A stretch of 37,979 nt of DNA. Source: Shewanella benthica (GTDB lineage Bacteria; Pseudomonadota; Gammaproteobacteria; Enterobacterales; Shewanellaceae). The stretch spans positions 1 to 37,979 of the forward strand of contig JAKVHY010000048.1 of the NCBI GenBank assembly GCA_023284085.1, in the 5' to 3' direction. Positions 17,130-24,821 of this stretch are shown piece by piece. The notes beneath the pieces were generated by a model. That model saw only the letters and a list, made by a program, of their open reading frames with translations, had not been told where the DNA came from and did not search any database. The stretch's first letter is position 1, and each line of letters starts with the position of its first letter. A program made the translations under genes and the position numbers.

Positions 17130-18099
17130 TCCAAGAAGCACTCAGATAAGTATTGAGGATACGCCGTTTTACCACACAACCTCAAGGTGTGTACGCAAAG
17201 CATGGTTAACGGGAGTCGATAAAGATACGGGTCACTCGTATGAACATCGACGAGAGTGGGTTGAATCTAGGCTCATTGAACTCGCAGGGGCATTTGCTAT
17301 AGATATAGCGGCTTATGCGGTGATGAGTAATCATCTACATGTGGTATTGAGAATTGATATTGAGTCAGCAAACCGCTGGACAGATAGAGAGGTAGTGGAG
17401 CATTGGCATCAATTGTTCAAAGGTACAGAGTTAACTCAAAGCTTTGCTAAAGGTGAGTTAGTGGAGGATCAAAACCTCGCACAGCTAAAGTATACGATAG
17501 CCCAATATCGAAGTAGATTGTGCGATATATCTTGGTTTATGCGGTGCTTGAATGAACCTATAGCCAGAAAAGCTAATATCGAGGATAACTGCACTGGACA
17601 TTTCTGGGAGGGCAGATTCAAAAGCCAGGCTTTGCTCGATGAAACTGCCGTGCTGGCCTGTATGGCTTATGTAGAGCTCAATCCAATACGCGCAAAAATG
17701 GCTAATACACCAGAAACTTCAGACTACACCAGCCTTAAATTGCGAGTAAAAGCAGCCCTTACAGGCGAGCAATCGACAAAGCTATTACCCTTTATCGGTA
17801 ATGAGAAACTCAATCAAGCTAAAGGCATTAACTTCTCACTCAAAGATTATCTAGAACTTGTTGATGAAACCGGCAGAATTATCCGTGATGATAAGCGGGG
17901 GGTTATTTCTCCAAGTGCAACTAAGGTATTAACCAGACTCAACATTTCACCTGATAATTGGATAAAGCTCACCTCAGATTTTGGCAAGCTATTCCATGGC
18001 CCTGTAGGGACCTTACAAGAGCTCACCAGCTATTGTGAACACCTAGATAAACGACGAAGACATTTTTCATACTGCTGTAGTTACCTACAAGCAAGCTAA
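17122..18099 (+). CDS. Y1 (RAYT-like) transposase
   Basis: A 325-residue single-domain HUH endonuclease of the IS200-like/RAYT class common in Shewanella and Vibrio. The N-terminal block PFYHTTSRCVRKAWL, the histidine pair in MSNHLHVV (His71, His73) and the MAYVELNPIRAKM block, whose Tyr183 is the best candidate nucleophile, are all intact. Length fits the family. Such proteins nick single-stranded DNA and are linked to short palindromic repeats. AGGAGG lies five bases before the start. The repeats upstream copy its leader and start; no inverted-repeat IS ends were found, as expected for this class. Confidence 0.88.
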   Translation: MPRPRSTQISIEDTPFYHTTSRCVRKAWLTGVDKDTGHSYEHRREWVESRLIELAGAFAIDIAAYAVMSNHLHVVLRIDIESANRWTDREVVEHWHQLFKGTELTQSFAKGELVEDQNLAQLKYTIAQYRSRLCDISWFMRCLNEPIARKANIEDNCTGHFWEGRFKSQALLDETAVLACMAYVELNPIRAKMANTPETSDYTSLKLRVKAALTGEQSTKLLPFIGNEKLNQAKGINFSLKDYLELVDETGRIIRDDKRGVISPSATKVLTRLNISPDNWIKLTSDFGKLFHGPVGTLQELTSYCEHLDKRRRHFSYCCSYLQAS

Positions 18100-18243
18100 T
18101 TATGTAGTATTACTCGAGATTCTAACAGGCCTAAATAAAAGGGCTGGATTTGGTCTATCTGAAATTCATGATTCGGCCTAAAATTAATCGTTTCCCTTCT
18201 TTTTAACCAATCAATATGCAGATATTTCTGGCTTTACGTCTTG

Positions 18244-18440
18244 ATGATTTATCATGTATGGATCATCCACTCCTAGCTAGGTATGTTATTGATTATTAAT
18301 GGCTGGCTTTGATTTTTATGATTTATCATGTATGGATCATCCACTCCTAGCTAGGTATGTTATTGATTATTAATGGCTGGCTTTGATTTTTGTTGGGCTT
18401 TGATTTTTATTATTGATTATTAATGGTTGGCTTTGATTTT
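18244..18440 (+). repeat. Tandem repeat, 74-bp unit, about 2.5 copies
   Basis: Units start at 18244 and 18318 and are near-identical; a broken third part covers 18392-18440 (GGCTTTGATTTTT recurs four times). Each full unit contains an open stretch reading DLSCMDHPLLARYVIDY followed by TAA, so the unit may be the copied 3' end of a gene no longer present. The rest of 18100-18448 shows no gene. Confidence 0.88.
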
Positions 18441-18448
18441 TGTCATAA

Positions 18449-18604
18449 GCATTCGCACTCAAGGATATGATTGAGGAGGGTAAAATAGAATCAATCGTCA
18501 GTAAAGTCTATCCGATTGAGCAAGCTGTCGCAGCTCATAGAAGAGCTGAGACTGAATATGGTTGGGATCTGTTGTACCATTTGGGGAAAGTCATGAAATT
18601 TTAA
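18449..18604 (+). pseudogene. 3' fragment of a zinc-type alcohol dehydrogenase/quinone oxidoreductase
   Basis: An open frame of 51 codons ends at TAA 18602-18604 and includes MIEEGKIESIVSKVYPIEQ and AAHRRAETEYG, the conserved C-terminal segment of medium-chain dehydrogenases (GKI-p-v---yPLe-A-eAHR--E). The catalytic and Rossmann domains are absent; the 5' side is the 74-bp repeat array. It is therefore a gene remnant, cut by the rearrangement that produced the repeats or by earlier transposition. The last residues (WDLLYHLGKVMKF) differ from the usual GKIVL ending. Confidence 0.6.
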
Positions 18605-18755
18605 AGTATTACTCATGGCTGTTGGCTTGTTTTACTTCGTTTCAGATGCTAACCAATAATTATTCGCTGCTTAAAACGACGTTAGGGCTCTATAAATTCG
18701 AGAAAACTTTCAGTATAGAGTATCCTATTGGTCATTAAATTTATTGTTGTTGTTT

Positions 18756-19046
18756 ATGACCATTAGCGTAAAAAATTTACCCGTATCCGAAGTGAAATGT
18801 TCAAACTGCCAAGCATGCTGTTGCAGTTCAGAGGTTATTATTATTTCCGATACTGGTGTTCCTGATCAGCATATTTATGTTGATGTATATGGGAATGAAT
18901 CTATGTTGCGATTAGATGATGGCTGGTGCTCAGCTTTAGACCGAGATACTTTACTGTGCTCTATCTATGAAAGTCGACCTTGGGTTTGTCGAGAGTTTGG
19001 AATGGGATCAGATGAATGTATAGATGAACGAATAGAGAAAATGTAG
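18756..19046 (+). CDS. YkgJ-family cysteine-cluster protein
   Basis: A 96-residue protein with the cluster CSNCQACCC near residue 15 and further cysteines in CSALD, CSIYESRPWVC and ECID. This CxxCxxCC...C pattern is the zinc/iron-binding signature of the YkgJ (flagellin N-methylase-related) family; the function of small members is unknown, probably a metal-dependent protein modification or redox role. The frame is open to a TTG at 18744, but ATG at 18756 starts the conserved part. No clear ribosome-binding site is seen. It sits alone among debris and could be a passenger of a lost element. Confidence 0.75.
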   Translation: MTISVKNLPVSEVKCSNCQACCCSSEVIIISDTGVPDQHIYVDVYGNESMLRLDDGWCSALDRDTLLCSIYESRPWVCREFGMGSDECIDERIEKM

Positions 19047-19836
19047 TGCTCTATTAATTTTAGGACTGTTAATTCCCCCCCTAACCAACATGAATAGGCC
19101 GCTCGCAGCCACGACCTATTCCAAGTGTATTCTTTATCATAGAGAGTAAGTTCAAACCAGCTGGTAGTGGTATATTTAATACAGACTGTAAATAACAGAT
19201 CGAGAATTCGATCTGTTTGGTGTGATAGTTCGTGACTCTTTTTTCCTAGCAATAGTCCCTCTGAGCATCCTAGCCAATAGAACTATTTACATCATATCAG
19301 TGAGTTGTATTTAACCTTCCTCTGCCGTTGTTTTTTTAGATAGTTGTCATTCTCCTTATATTTTTAGCGCTAAGCTGTAGTTTTTTGCAACGTCCTCTCA
19401 GTACTCGACTCAAAGATTTTGATAAGGAAATCCAGTTAAAACTGATGACAGGAGTTTTGTGTGACCCCAATAATATGTTTAATCGCAGGTAGAGCTAAGT
19501 ACAGAACATATTACCTTTGATTTTGTACATTGCTTAAGTGATGTTAATGCGTGAGTGTTAGTTGTTTCATTTCTCGTTGTTGTATTCAGGTTGGTTTTGC
19601 CGAAAACCATTGGCTTAACAACCCCGCTGGACTCGACTGAACACTTAAGGGGATCACCGAGTACCGTCCCTTTTTTTATCGGATCGCAAAAGTAGGAATA
19701 TAACTTGCATGGTCTGCTTTCCGGGAGTACTATCGCAAAAAAATTAGACCCTCTGCTCGTTTTTCTGATGCGGAAATAGCTTAAATTGTCAATTTATACC
19801 ACACCCATGAAGATCGACCTCCACAGCCTTCCTCTG
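19047..19836. other. 790-base region without an intact gene
   Basis: No supported gene was found. A perfect 10-bp hairpin (19194-19203 with 19208-19217, loop GAAT) is present. A short plus-strand stretch from 19090 reads MNRPLAATTYSKCILYHRE then stop, and a minus-strand frame of 95 codons overlaps it; neither has a recognised family. Around 19670-19780 interrupted frames (for example WSAFREYYRKKIRPSARFSD) look like gene remains but could not be assigned. Confidence 0.4.
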
Positions 19837-20534
19837 TGTCAGGATTGTTGTCACCCCTTAAAATTATCCACTAAATCAATATAGGGGGCGGTAAATGAGC
19901 ATGAGATGGCACGGTATCCACAAGAGCGTAAAGAAGCGGTCTTAAACAAATTATTACCTCCTCATAATATGACGGTCACTGCAGTTGCACGTAGTGAGGG
20001 GCTCTCGTATCAAACCTGTATCACTGGCGAGATAAAGTCAGAAAAGAAGGTCACCCAGTGCCAGATATAACATTAACAAGAGATGATTGGTCAGCCGAAG
20101 CTAAGCTTGCAATCATCATCGAAACCGCTTCTATGTCTTAAACTTAAGTTAGCCAGTTCAGCAGTGGAAACAGGAATGTTATTGGTGCTAAGAAAAAGTT
20201 CAATGCACTGTGGGAGGACGACAGCGAGGAGAGCTAACACCATTGACTACTGCACTCTGATAATGGTGCGCCCATGAAGTCGCTGACAAGGAAAGTCAAG
20301 CTTGAAGAGCTGGGCGTTACCGCTTCGTTGAGCTGGCCTAGCGTAAACAACGAAAATCCTTACTCAGAAGCATTACTCAGAAGCAATATTTAGAATATGA
20401 AAGTATCGGCCCCAATGGCATAAGAAACTGTGAAGCTACCGGCAAAGTGATGCCCAATCCAGATAAAGAGCTCGAAACTGACGTAAGAAATGTAGCTTAA
20501 AATTTAAGTAAAGAGTAGCAACTATCTTGAAAAA
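19837..20534 (+). mobile_element. Decayed IS3-family insertion sequence
   Basis: OrfA begins at 19906 (MARYPQERKEAVLNKLLPPH) with a helix-turn-helix, shifts frame near 20020 (continuing as LYHWRDKVRKEGHPVPD) and ends early; a later piece encodes its C-terminus (ALWEDDSEES) with another frameshift. OrfB survives as two blocks: SDNGAPMKSLTRKV...NNENPYSEAL from the DDE integrase core (about 20256-20385) and a C-terminal NPDKELETDVRNVA ending near 20500. Imperfect terminal inverted repeats (about 16 of 22 matches) are at 19837-19860 and 20509-20534. At about 0.7 kb against an expected 1.2-1.3 kb, the element has lost internal DNA and cannot move by itself. Confidence 0.82.
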
Positions 20535-20806
20535 CACCGACCTGAACTGGCCAATACCTCACTCAGACTAGTTAGATACCTCAGGTTTATAAGCCTCTAT
20601 CGAAAATAGATCCTGCAAAACAGTATTGTTTTCATTACTAAACTGTCTTCAAAATAAAAACCATGATTGACGATTAACATTTTTTACTGCCGCTCCCTGC
20701 TCGCTTCTTCTCGTCGCTGAATTACCATCGACCGGAAACGAAGCGGGAGTTTTCATACATTCCAAACAATAGATAAGCTAAGCAACAATAGGATGACACA
20801 CGCTAG

Positions 20807-21988
20807 ATGAAAAAATATTTGTTATTCACGCCCGGCCCGGTCAATGTCGCTCCAAATTTAAGAGTCGCTATCAGTAAAGAAGATATCTGCCACCGTGAAG
20901 TGGAATTCGAGCGTTTACTGAACAGCATTGAACAAAAATTACTGCAGGTTTTAAAAGTTGAAAACCCGGGTAATTATCGTGCCGTCGTCATTACGGGTTC
21001 AGGCACCGCAGCTAATGAATCAATACTATCTTCGGTGGTGGGCAATAAACATATTCTTATTTTATCTAACGGTGAATTTGGTGACAGACTGCATCAGATA
21101 TCTAAAATCCACAACCAAAACACACACTTGCTAGAGTTCCCCTGGGGTGAGAATTTCGACCTTGACCGCATAGATGCTTACCTGACACTGCATGCTATCG
21201 ATGTGGTGGCTATGGTTCATCACGAGACCTGTGCGGGATTGCTAAACTCTTTAGAAGGCGTAGGCGCATTGACCAAGAAACACGGAGCCACATTTGTGGT
21301 TGACTGTGTCAGCAGTGCAGGTGCCGAGATCATCGAGATGGAAAAATGTAACATTGCTTTCATATCAAGCTCAAGCTCGAAGGCAATAGGTTCTTATGCC
21401 GGACTCTCTTTCGTGGTGGGCAAAACGGCTGAGTTCGAAAAGCTCAAAGATATTCCTGCTAAAACCATGTATCTCAATCTGTATAAGTTCTATGAATTTA
21501 TTAGTACATGCTACCAAACACCTAATACGCCAGCGGTTCATCTCTTTTATGCCTTGGAGCAAGCGTTAGCAAACATTATTGATCTGGGTGTCGATCTGCA
21601 CTACTCAGCCATGAAAGACAAAGCCAATATGCTGCGACAGGGCCTGCTTAACTTAGGCCTAGATTTTTTACTTAAGCAGCAAGATATGTGCTCCATTCTT
21701 ACCACAGTTAACATGCCTCTAAACGTTAATGTCAGTGTATTACGTCAAAAATTGCGTGAAAATTCCATCATCATTTATGAAGGTAAAGGCTGCTTCAAGG
21801 GCAAGGTGTTTCAGGTAGGAAACATAGGCGAGATATCCATTCTCGATATTCAATACTTCTTGAATTGCTTGAAAGAGATTTTGAATGATTTTCCAGGGGC
21901 CCAAGCTAGGGAACAGCAGGCTAGACAGATGATGCAGGTCGATAGCACAGCATCCAATGAACCTTACATAGCTGAGATTGCATCATGA
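20807..21988 (+). CDS. Class V aminotransferase related to 2-aminoethylphosphonate aminotransferase (PhnW)
   Basis: A 393-residue PLP enzyme. Seen are TPGPVNVAP at the N-terminus, the phosphate-binding SGSGTAANE (64-71), the PhnW-like HHETCAGLLNSLEGVG (138 onward), Asp166 in FVVDCVSSAG that contacts the pyridine nitrogen, and SSSSSKAIGSYAG with Lys192 as the PLP-binding lysine. PhnW interconverts 2-aminoethylphosphonate plus pyruvate with phosphonoacetaldehyde plus alanine. A tail of about 25 residues beyond the fold is extra. It overlaps the next gene by four bases (ATGA), so the two are co-translated. In this operon it may run in the direction that makes the amino head group. A related class V transaminase with another substrate is possible. 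Confidence 0.75.
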   Translation: MKKYLLFTPGPVNVAPNLRVAISKEDICHREVEFERLLNSIEQKLLQVLKVENPGNYRAVVITGSGTAANESILSSVVGNKHILILSNGEFGDRLHQISKIHNQNTHLLEFPWGENFDLDRIDAYLTLHAIDVVAMVHHETCAGLLNSLEGVGALTKKHGATFVVDCVSSAGAEIIEMEKCNIAFISSSSSKAIGSYAGLSFVVGKTAEFEKLKDIPAKTMYLNLYKFYEFISTCYQTPNTPAVHLFYALEQALANIIDLGVDLHYSAMKDKANMLRQGLLNLGLDFLLKQQDMCSILTTVNMPLNVNVSVLRQKLRENSIIIYEGKGCFKGKVFQVGNIGEISILDIQYFLNCLKEILNDFPGAQAREQQARQMMQVDSTASNEPYIAEIAS

Positions 21989-22752
21989 ACCTGAAATTAT
22001 CAAACTTGTGGGCAACCAAAACCAAAGATGATGAATGGTGGTCATCTTTTGTGACCTCGCCATTGGCCATTGCGTTCAACTATTTTGTTGTGGATATCAA
22101 ATGGTTAACCCCCAATAAAATCACCTTAATCTCTTTTATTACCGCCGTTATCGCTGCGGTATTTATTGTGCTTGGCGGCGTTCATAATTTCATCATCGCG
22201 GCAATTCTGATCCATTTAAGCCATGTGTTTGATTGCATGGATGGCCAGATGGCGCGTTATCGTAAAACATCATCCATCTCAGGTTGCTATTACGACAAGA
22301 TCACGGATCAAATTCAAGTCTTCATCTGGTTTAGTGCTATCGCTTACGCGGCATTCATGCAATCAGGCAGTGTGATCCCTGTCTTCTTGGCCCTTTTCGG
22401 TATTGCGTTTTACTCGCTACGCGGCTACTCCAAGTATGTCACTATTTACTTAGAAGCATCGCAAGTAAACGACTCAACTCAAGACGATACGCCAGAGGAA
22501 GTAATAGCTGAAACTGCGGGTATCGAATTCGGTTTGATGGCAAACCTAAGATGGTTTTTAAAAGAGCAGAAAAAAATCTTCTCTTTCGATGAAGGCGTGT
22601 TTATTTTTATGCTGTCATTAGCCTTGATCCTCAATATGTTAACCCCTATGTTGTGGATTTTTGCGCTTAGCCAAGTATTTTATGGACTGCTTCGCGCCTG
22701 GCAACGAGGTGTAAACTTAGATCAAAAACTAACAGTTTATATTGGGAAATAA
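21985..22752 (+). CDS. CDP-alcohol phosphatidyltransferase family protein
   Basis: A 255-residue membrane enzyme with about six helices. The family motif is complete: D83-x2-D86-G87-x2-A90-R91-x8-G100-x3-D104-x3-D108, which binds two metals and the CDP moiety. Such enzymes transfer a head group from a CMP-linked donor to an alcohol, or the reverse. With a neighbouring nucleotidyltransferase and an aminotransferase, a reaction from a CMP-activated head group to diacylglycerol or another acceptor is the natural reading. Charged insert QVNDSTQDDTPEEV at about residue 160 is unusual. It starts within the stop of the aminotransferase gene. Confidence 0.85.
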   Translation: MNLKLSNLWATKTKDDEWWSSFVTSPLAIAFNYFVVDIKWLTPNKITLISFITAVIAAVFIVLGGVHNFIIAAILIHLSHVFDCMDGQMARYRKTSSISGCYYDKITDQIQVFIWFSAIAYAAFMQSGSVIPVFLALFGIAFYSLRGYSKYVTIYLEASQVNDSTQDDTPEEVIAETAGIEFGLMANLRWFLKEQKKIFSFDEGVFIFMLSLALILNMLTPMLWIFALSQVFYGLLRAWQRGVNLDQKLTVYIGK

Positions 22753-22813
22753 TTTATCATTCTTAACGATTATTGAATTGAATTTTAAATAATATTTTGT
22801 GTATATACAAACG

Positions 22814-22835
22814 CATGCGCTGGAATCAGCGCATG
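22814..22835 (+). promoter_or_regulatory. Hairpin in the leader of the nucleotidyltransferase gene
   Basis: CATGCGCT and AGCGCATG form a perfect eight-base stem with a six-base loop, 27 bases before the next ATG. With no T-run after it, mRNA stability or partial control of the third gene is more likely than full termination. Confidence 0.4.
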
Positions 22836-22862
22836 TTACAGAGACAAGGTTTACAGTAACAG

Positions 22863-23627
22863 ATGAAAAAGACAAACAATATTAAAGCCATTATCTTAGC
22901 CGCGGGTGTTGGTTCAAGGATCCGTCCTTTAACAGATAATTGCCCGAAGAGTCTGTTGAAAATTGGCGATAAAACCATCTTAGAGATGATGGTCTCTCAC
23001 ATTCAAGCATGTGGGATAAATGAGATTGTTTTTGTTCTCGGTTATTTAGAAAATCACATTAAAGATTTCGTGGGCCAAAACTTCCCCGATCTACATGTGC
23101 ACTTTATTACTAATGAACATTACGCCGACACCAATACCGGTTATTCTTTAATGCTTACAGAAGAAGCTGTTAAAGATTCAAGTTTTATTAAATTCGATGC
23201 CGATGTGGTCTTCGATATTGAGATTCTTAAAAACCTGATTGCATCTGAACATGACACTTGCTTATGTGTCGATAAGAACATCAATCTTGAAGCCGAAGAG
23301 ATTAAAGTTATTATTGATGACAGTGGTCACGTCATCAAAGCAAGTAAAGAGGTCAAGCCTAACGATGCAGTGGGCGAGTCCATTGGTATCGAAAAAATTA
23401 GCAGTGACACCGCGCAGCTGTTATTCGCAGAGTTAAAAGAGATGATGAAAGATAACGCCAATCATCAGGATTATTACGAAAGCGGCTATGAGCGTCTGAT
23501 AGCTAAGAATGTTATTTTCAACGTACTGGATATCACAGGGTTGAAATGGACCGAAATCGATACCGTAGAAGATTTTGCCACCGCAGAACGCATCTTTCTT
23601 CACAGCGTGACTAAAACGTTCGGATAA
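22863..23627 (+). CDS. Nucleotidyltransferase, LicC/PntC-like (CTP:phosphocholine or phosphonate cytidylyltransferase type)
   Basis: A 254-residue soluble enzyme of the sugar-nucleotidyltransferase superfamily. The nucleotide-binding signature LAAGVGSRIRPLT...PKSLL covers residues 12-32, the metal-binding DAD is at 112-114 (KFDADVVFD), and the C-terminal WTEIDTVEDFATAE holds the second acidic site. Its short length and this ending resemble LicC (phosphocholine) and PntC (2-aminoethylphosphonate) cytidylyltransferases rather than long sugar enzymes. It lies 110 bases after the CDP-alcohol transferase, the enzyme class that consumes a CMP-linked donor. Substrate assignment to phosphonate rests on the aminotransferase neighbour. 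Confidence 0.75.
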   Translation: MKKTNNIKAIILAAGVGSRIRPLTDNCPKSLLKIGDKTILEMMVSHIQACGINEIVFVLGYLENHIKDFVGQNFPDLHVHFITNEHYADTNTGYSLMLTEEAVKDSSFIKFDADVVFDIEILKNLIASEHDTCLCVDKNINLEAEEIKVIIDDSGHVIKASKEVKPNDAVGESIGIEKISSDTAQLLFAELKEMMKDNANHQDYYESGYERLIAKNVIFNVLDITGLKWTEIDTVEDFATAERIFLHSVTKTFG

Positions 23628-23704
23628 ACTAGAAAGAATGTTTCATCCTGTCTCACCTGCTTTGTAATGTTTTTGGGTAACGTAATATGCCTTCTTGGAG
23701 GCTT

Positions 23705-23778
23705 GAGCCGTATGCAGTTAAAGCTGCATGTACGGTTCTAGGAGGGAGGCACCTAGCAACGGGTGTCGCCTATCCGAC
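23705..23778 (+). mobile_element. 3' fragment of a group II intron (domains V and VI)
   Basis: Bases 23705-23738 form an exact 34-base domain V: GAGCCGT pairs with ACGGTTC, the AGC catalytic triad is present, and the GCAG/CTGC inner stem closes a short loop. The following hairpin at about 23744-23770 fits domain VI, and the typical 3' end CTATCCGAC is at 23770-23778. No domains I-IV and no reverse-transcriptase gene are found upstream, where the nucleotidyltransferase gene ends 77 bases earlier. It is thus a truncated intron end. Confidence 0.8.
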
Positions 23779-23862
23779 CGAAGTGAGCTAAGGCTTCTGT
23801 GATCTAGGATTTCGTTAAATGCCTCAGTTATACCTGCCGCATAGCTCGTTGTGGCAAGGCAT

Positions 23863-24699
23863 TTAAGCCTCTGATACCACAACAAAGCCTCTTGAATCGT
23901 CATGATCCTTGATGGACATAGCCTCAAACAATGCACTCGAGTCAACCCAAACCCAGGTTTGAAAGGTATTTGATACATCCATAATAAGAAATGAATCTGA
24001 ACCTTTATGGTAGGCCACTACAGGCGAGAAATGACCGCTACCAGCTTGGTTTAGTACTATCCGTGAATAGTTGACGATGGCATAAGTGTCTTGGCTCGTA
24101 AGTGCTTGGATTAGACTCGCTTTTTGCTCTGCATGTGTAACAGAGTCTTTCACAAAATAAGCATGGGCTCTGAGGCCATGGTTTTTAGCCAGATCCGCTA
24201 AATCAGCTAATCCGAGTCCGTAATCGCTGGCTTGTTTTCTCTCTGCTCCTTTTTCTTTTCTGGGCTTACCCATAATTTCGAGTCGGTTTTTAGGACTGAG
24301 TTCAACCACTGTATTTTGGGTATAGCGCTCGAACAACGGGCTCCAGTTATTTTGTGGGAAATAGCCTCTGTCTTGTGGCGCTATGATGGACTCGTCCGGC
24401 GTTATCACATGCTCACTTTTGCCGACACGCAGGGCATTTAAGATCACTGTCATAGAGGCAACGCCACAATAGACCTTATTCTGTTGCCCTTCGAAATGGG
24501 TGGCTAATGCAAAAAAATCACCTTTCACTGCTGATCTTTCGAGCCTGTCGATCCCTTCATTGTTGTTCCAGTGCACCAGTGGACTGGCGAAAGCCGGTGC
24601 ATGAGTGAGTAAGTAAAAAATTGAAAAACATAGCAAGGTAATAAGACATCTACGTATGGTCGTGTTCATGGCCTGTGGTTTCATAAAATGTAGTTTCAT
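23863..24699 (-). CDS. Phytochelatin-synthase-like papain-fold protein
   Basis: A 278-residue exported protein of the phytochelatin synthase family. The catalytic triad is complete: Cys78 in YCGVAS, His223 in GHFSPVVAY and Asp241 in MDVS. A hydrophobic signal sequence ends near FAS (residue 39). Bacterial half-length members usually hydrolyse glutathione to gamma-Glu-Cys and make little phytochelatin. Several in-frame ATGs exist; residue 11 (24669) starts just before the signal peptide and is a good alternative. The gene is divergent from a TonB-dependent receptor, which may point to metal-related regulation. The last bases abut the sequence next to the intron fragment. Confidence 0.88.
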   Translation of the reverse strand: MKLHFMKPQAMNTTIRRCLITLLCFSIFYLLTHAPAFASPLVHWNNNEGIDRLERSAVKGDFFALATHFEGQQNKVYCGVASMTVILNALRVGKSEHVITPDESIIAPQDRGYFPQNNWSPLFERYTQNTVVELSPKNRLEIMGKPRKEKGAERKQASDYGLGLADLADLAKNHGLRAHAYFVKDSVTHAEQKASLIQALTSQDTYAIVNYSRIVLNQAGSGHFSPVVAYHKGSDSFLIMDVSNTFQTWVWVDSSALFEAMSIKDHDDSRGFVVVSEA

Positions 24700-24788
24700 A
24701 AAGTATTTATGGGAGCAGTGTATTTAAGCTGTTTTTGCTAAGCATTTGTAAGACACCTACAAAGGCTTAGTGATTTTTGCTTAGTTAG

Positions 24789-24807
24789 AATGATAAGTAT
24801 TCCTATA
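24789..24807 (+). promoter_or_regulatory. Possible Fur box before the TonB receptor
   Basis: AATGATAAGTATTCCTATA matches the 19-base Fur consensus at about 14 positions; the left half is nearly perfect, the right half weak. It ends 14 bases before the ATG at 24822, in the gap shared with the phytochelatin-synthase-like gene. Confidence 0.35.
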
Positions 24808-24821
24808 CAAACGGTTCCCTC

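Noticed and set aside
18965..19252. Minus-strand frame of 95 codons downstream of the YkgJ-type gene
   Set aside because: It overlaps the YkgJ-type gene antisense and has no recognised domain; at most a relic, mentioned under the gene-free region.
23718..23978. Minus-strand frame of 86 codons across the intron fragment
   Set aside because: It reads antisense through the domain V RNA and the end of the phytochelatin-synthase-like gene in another frame.
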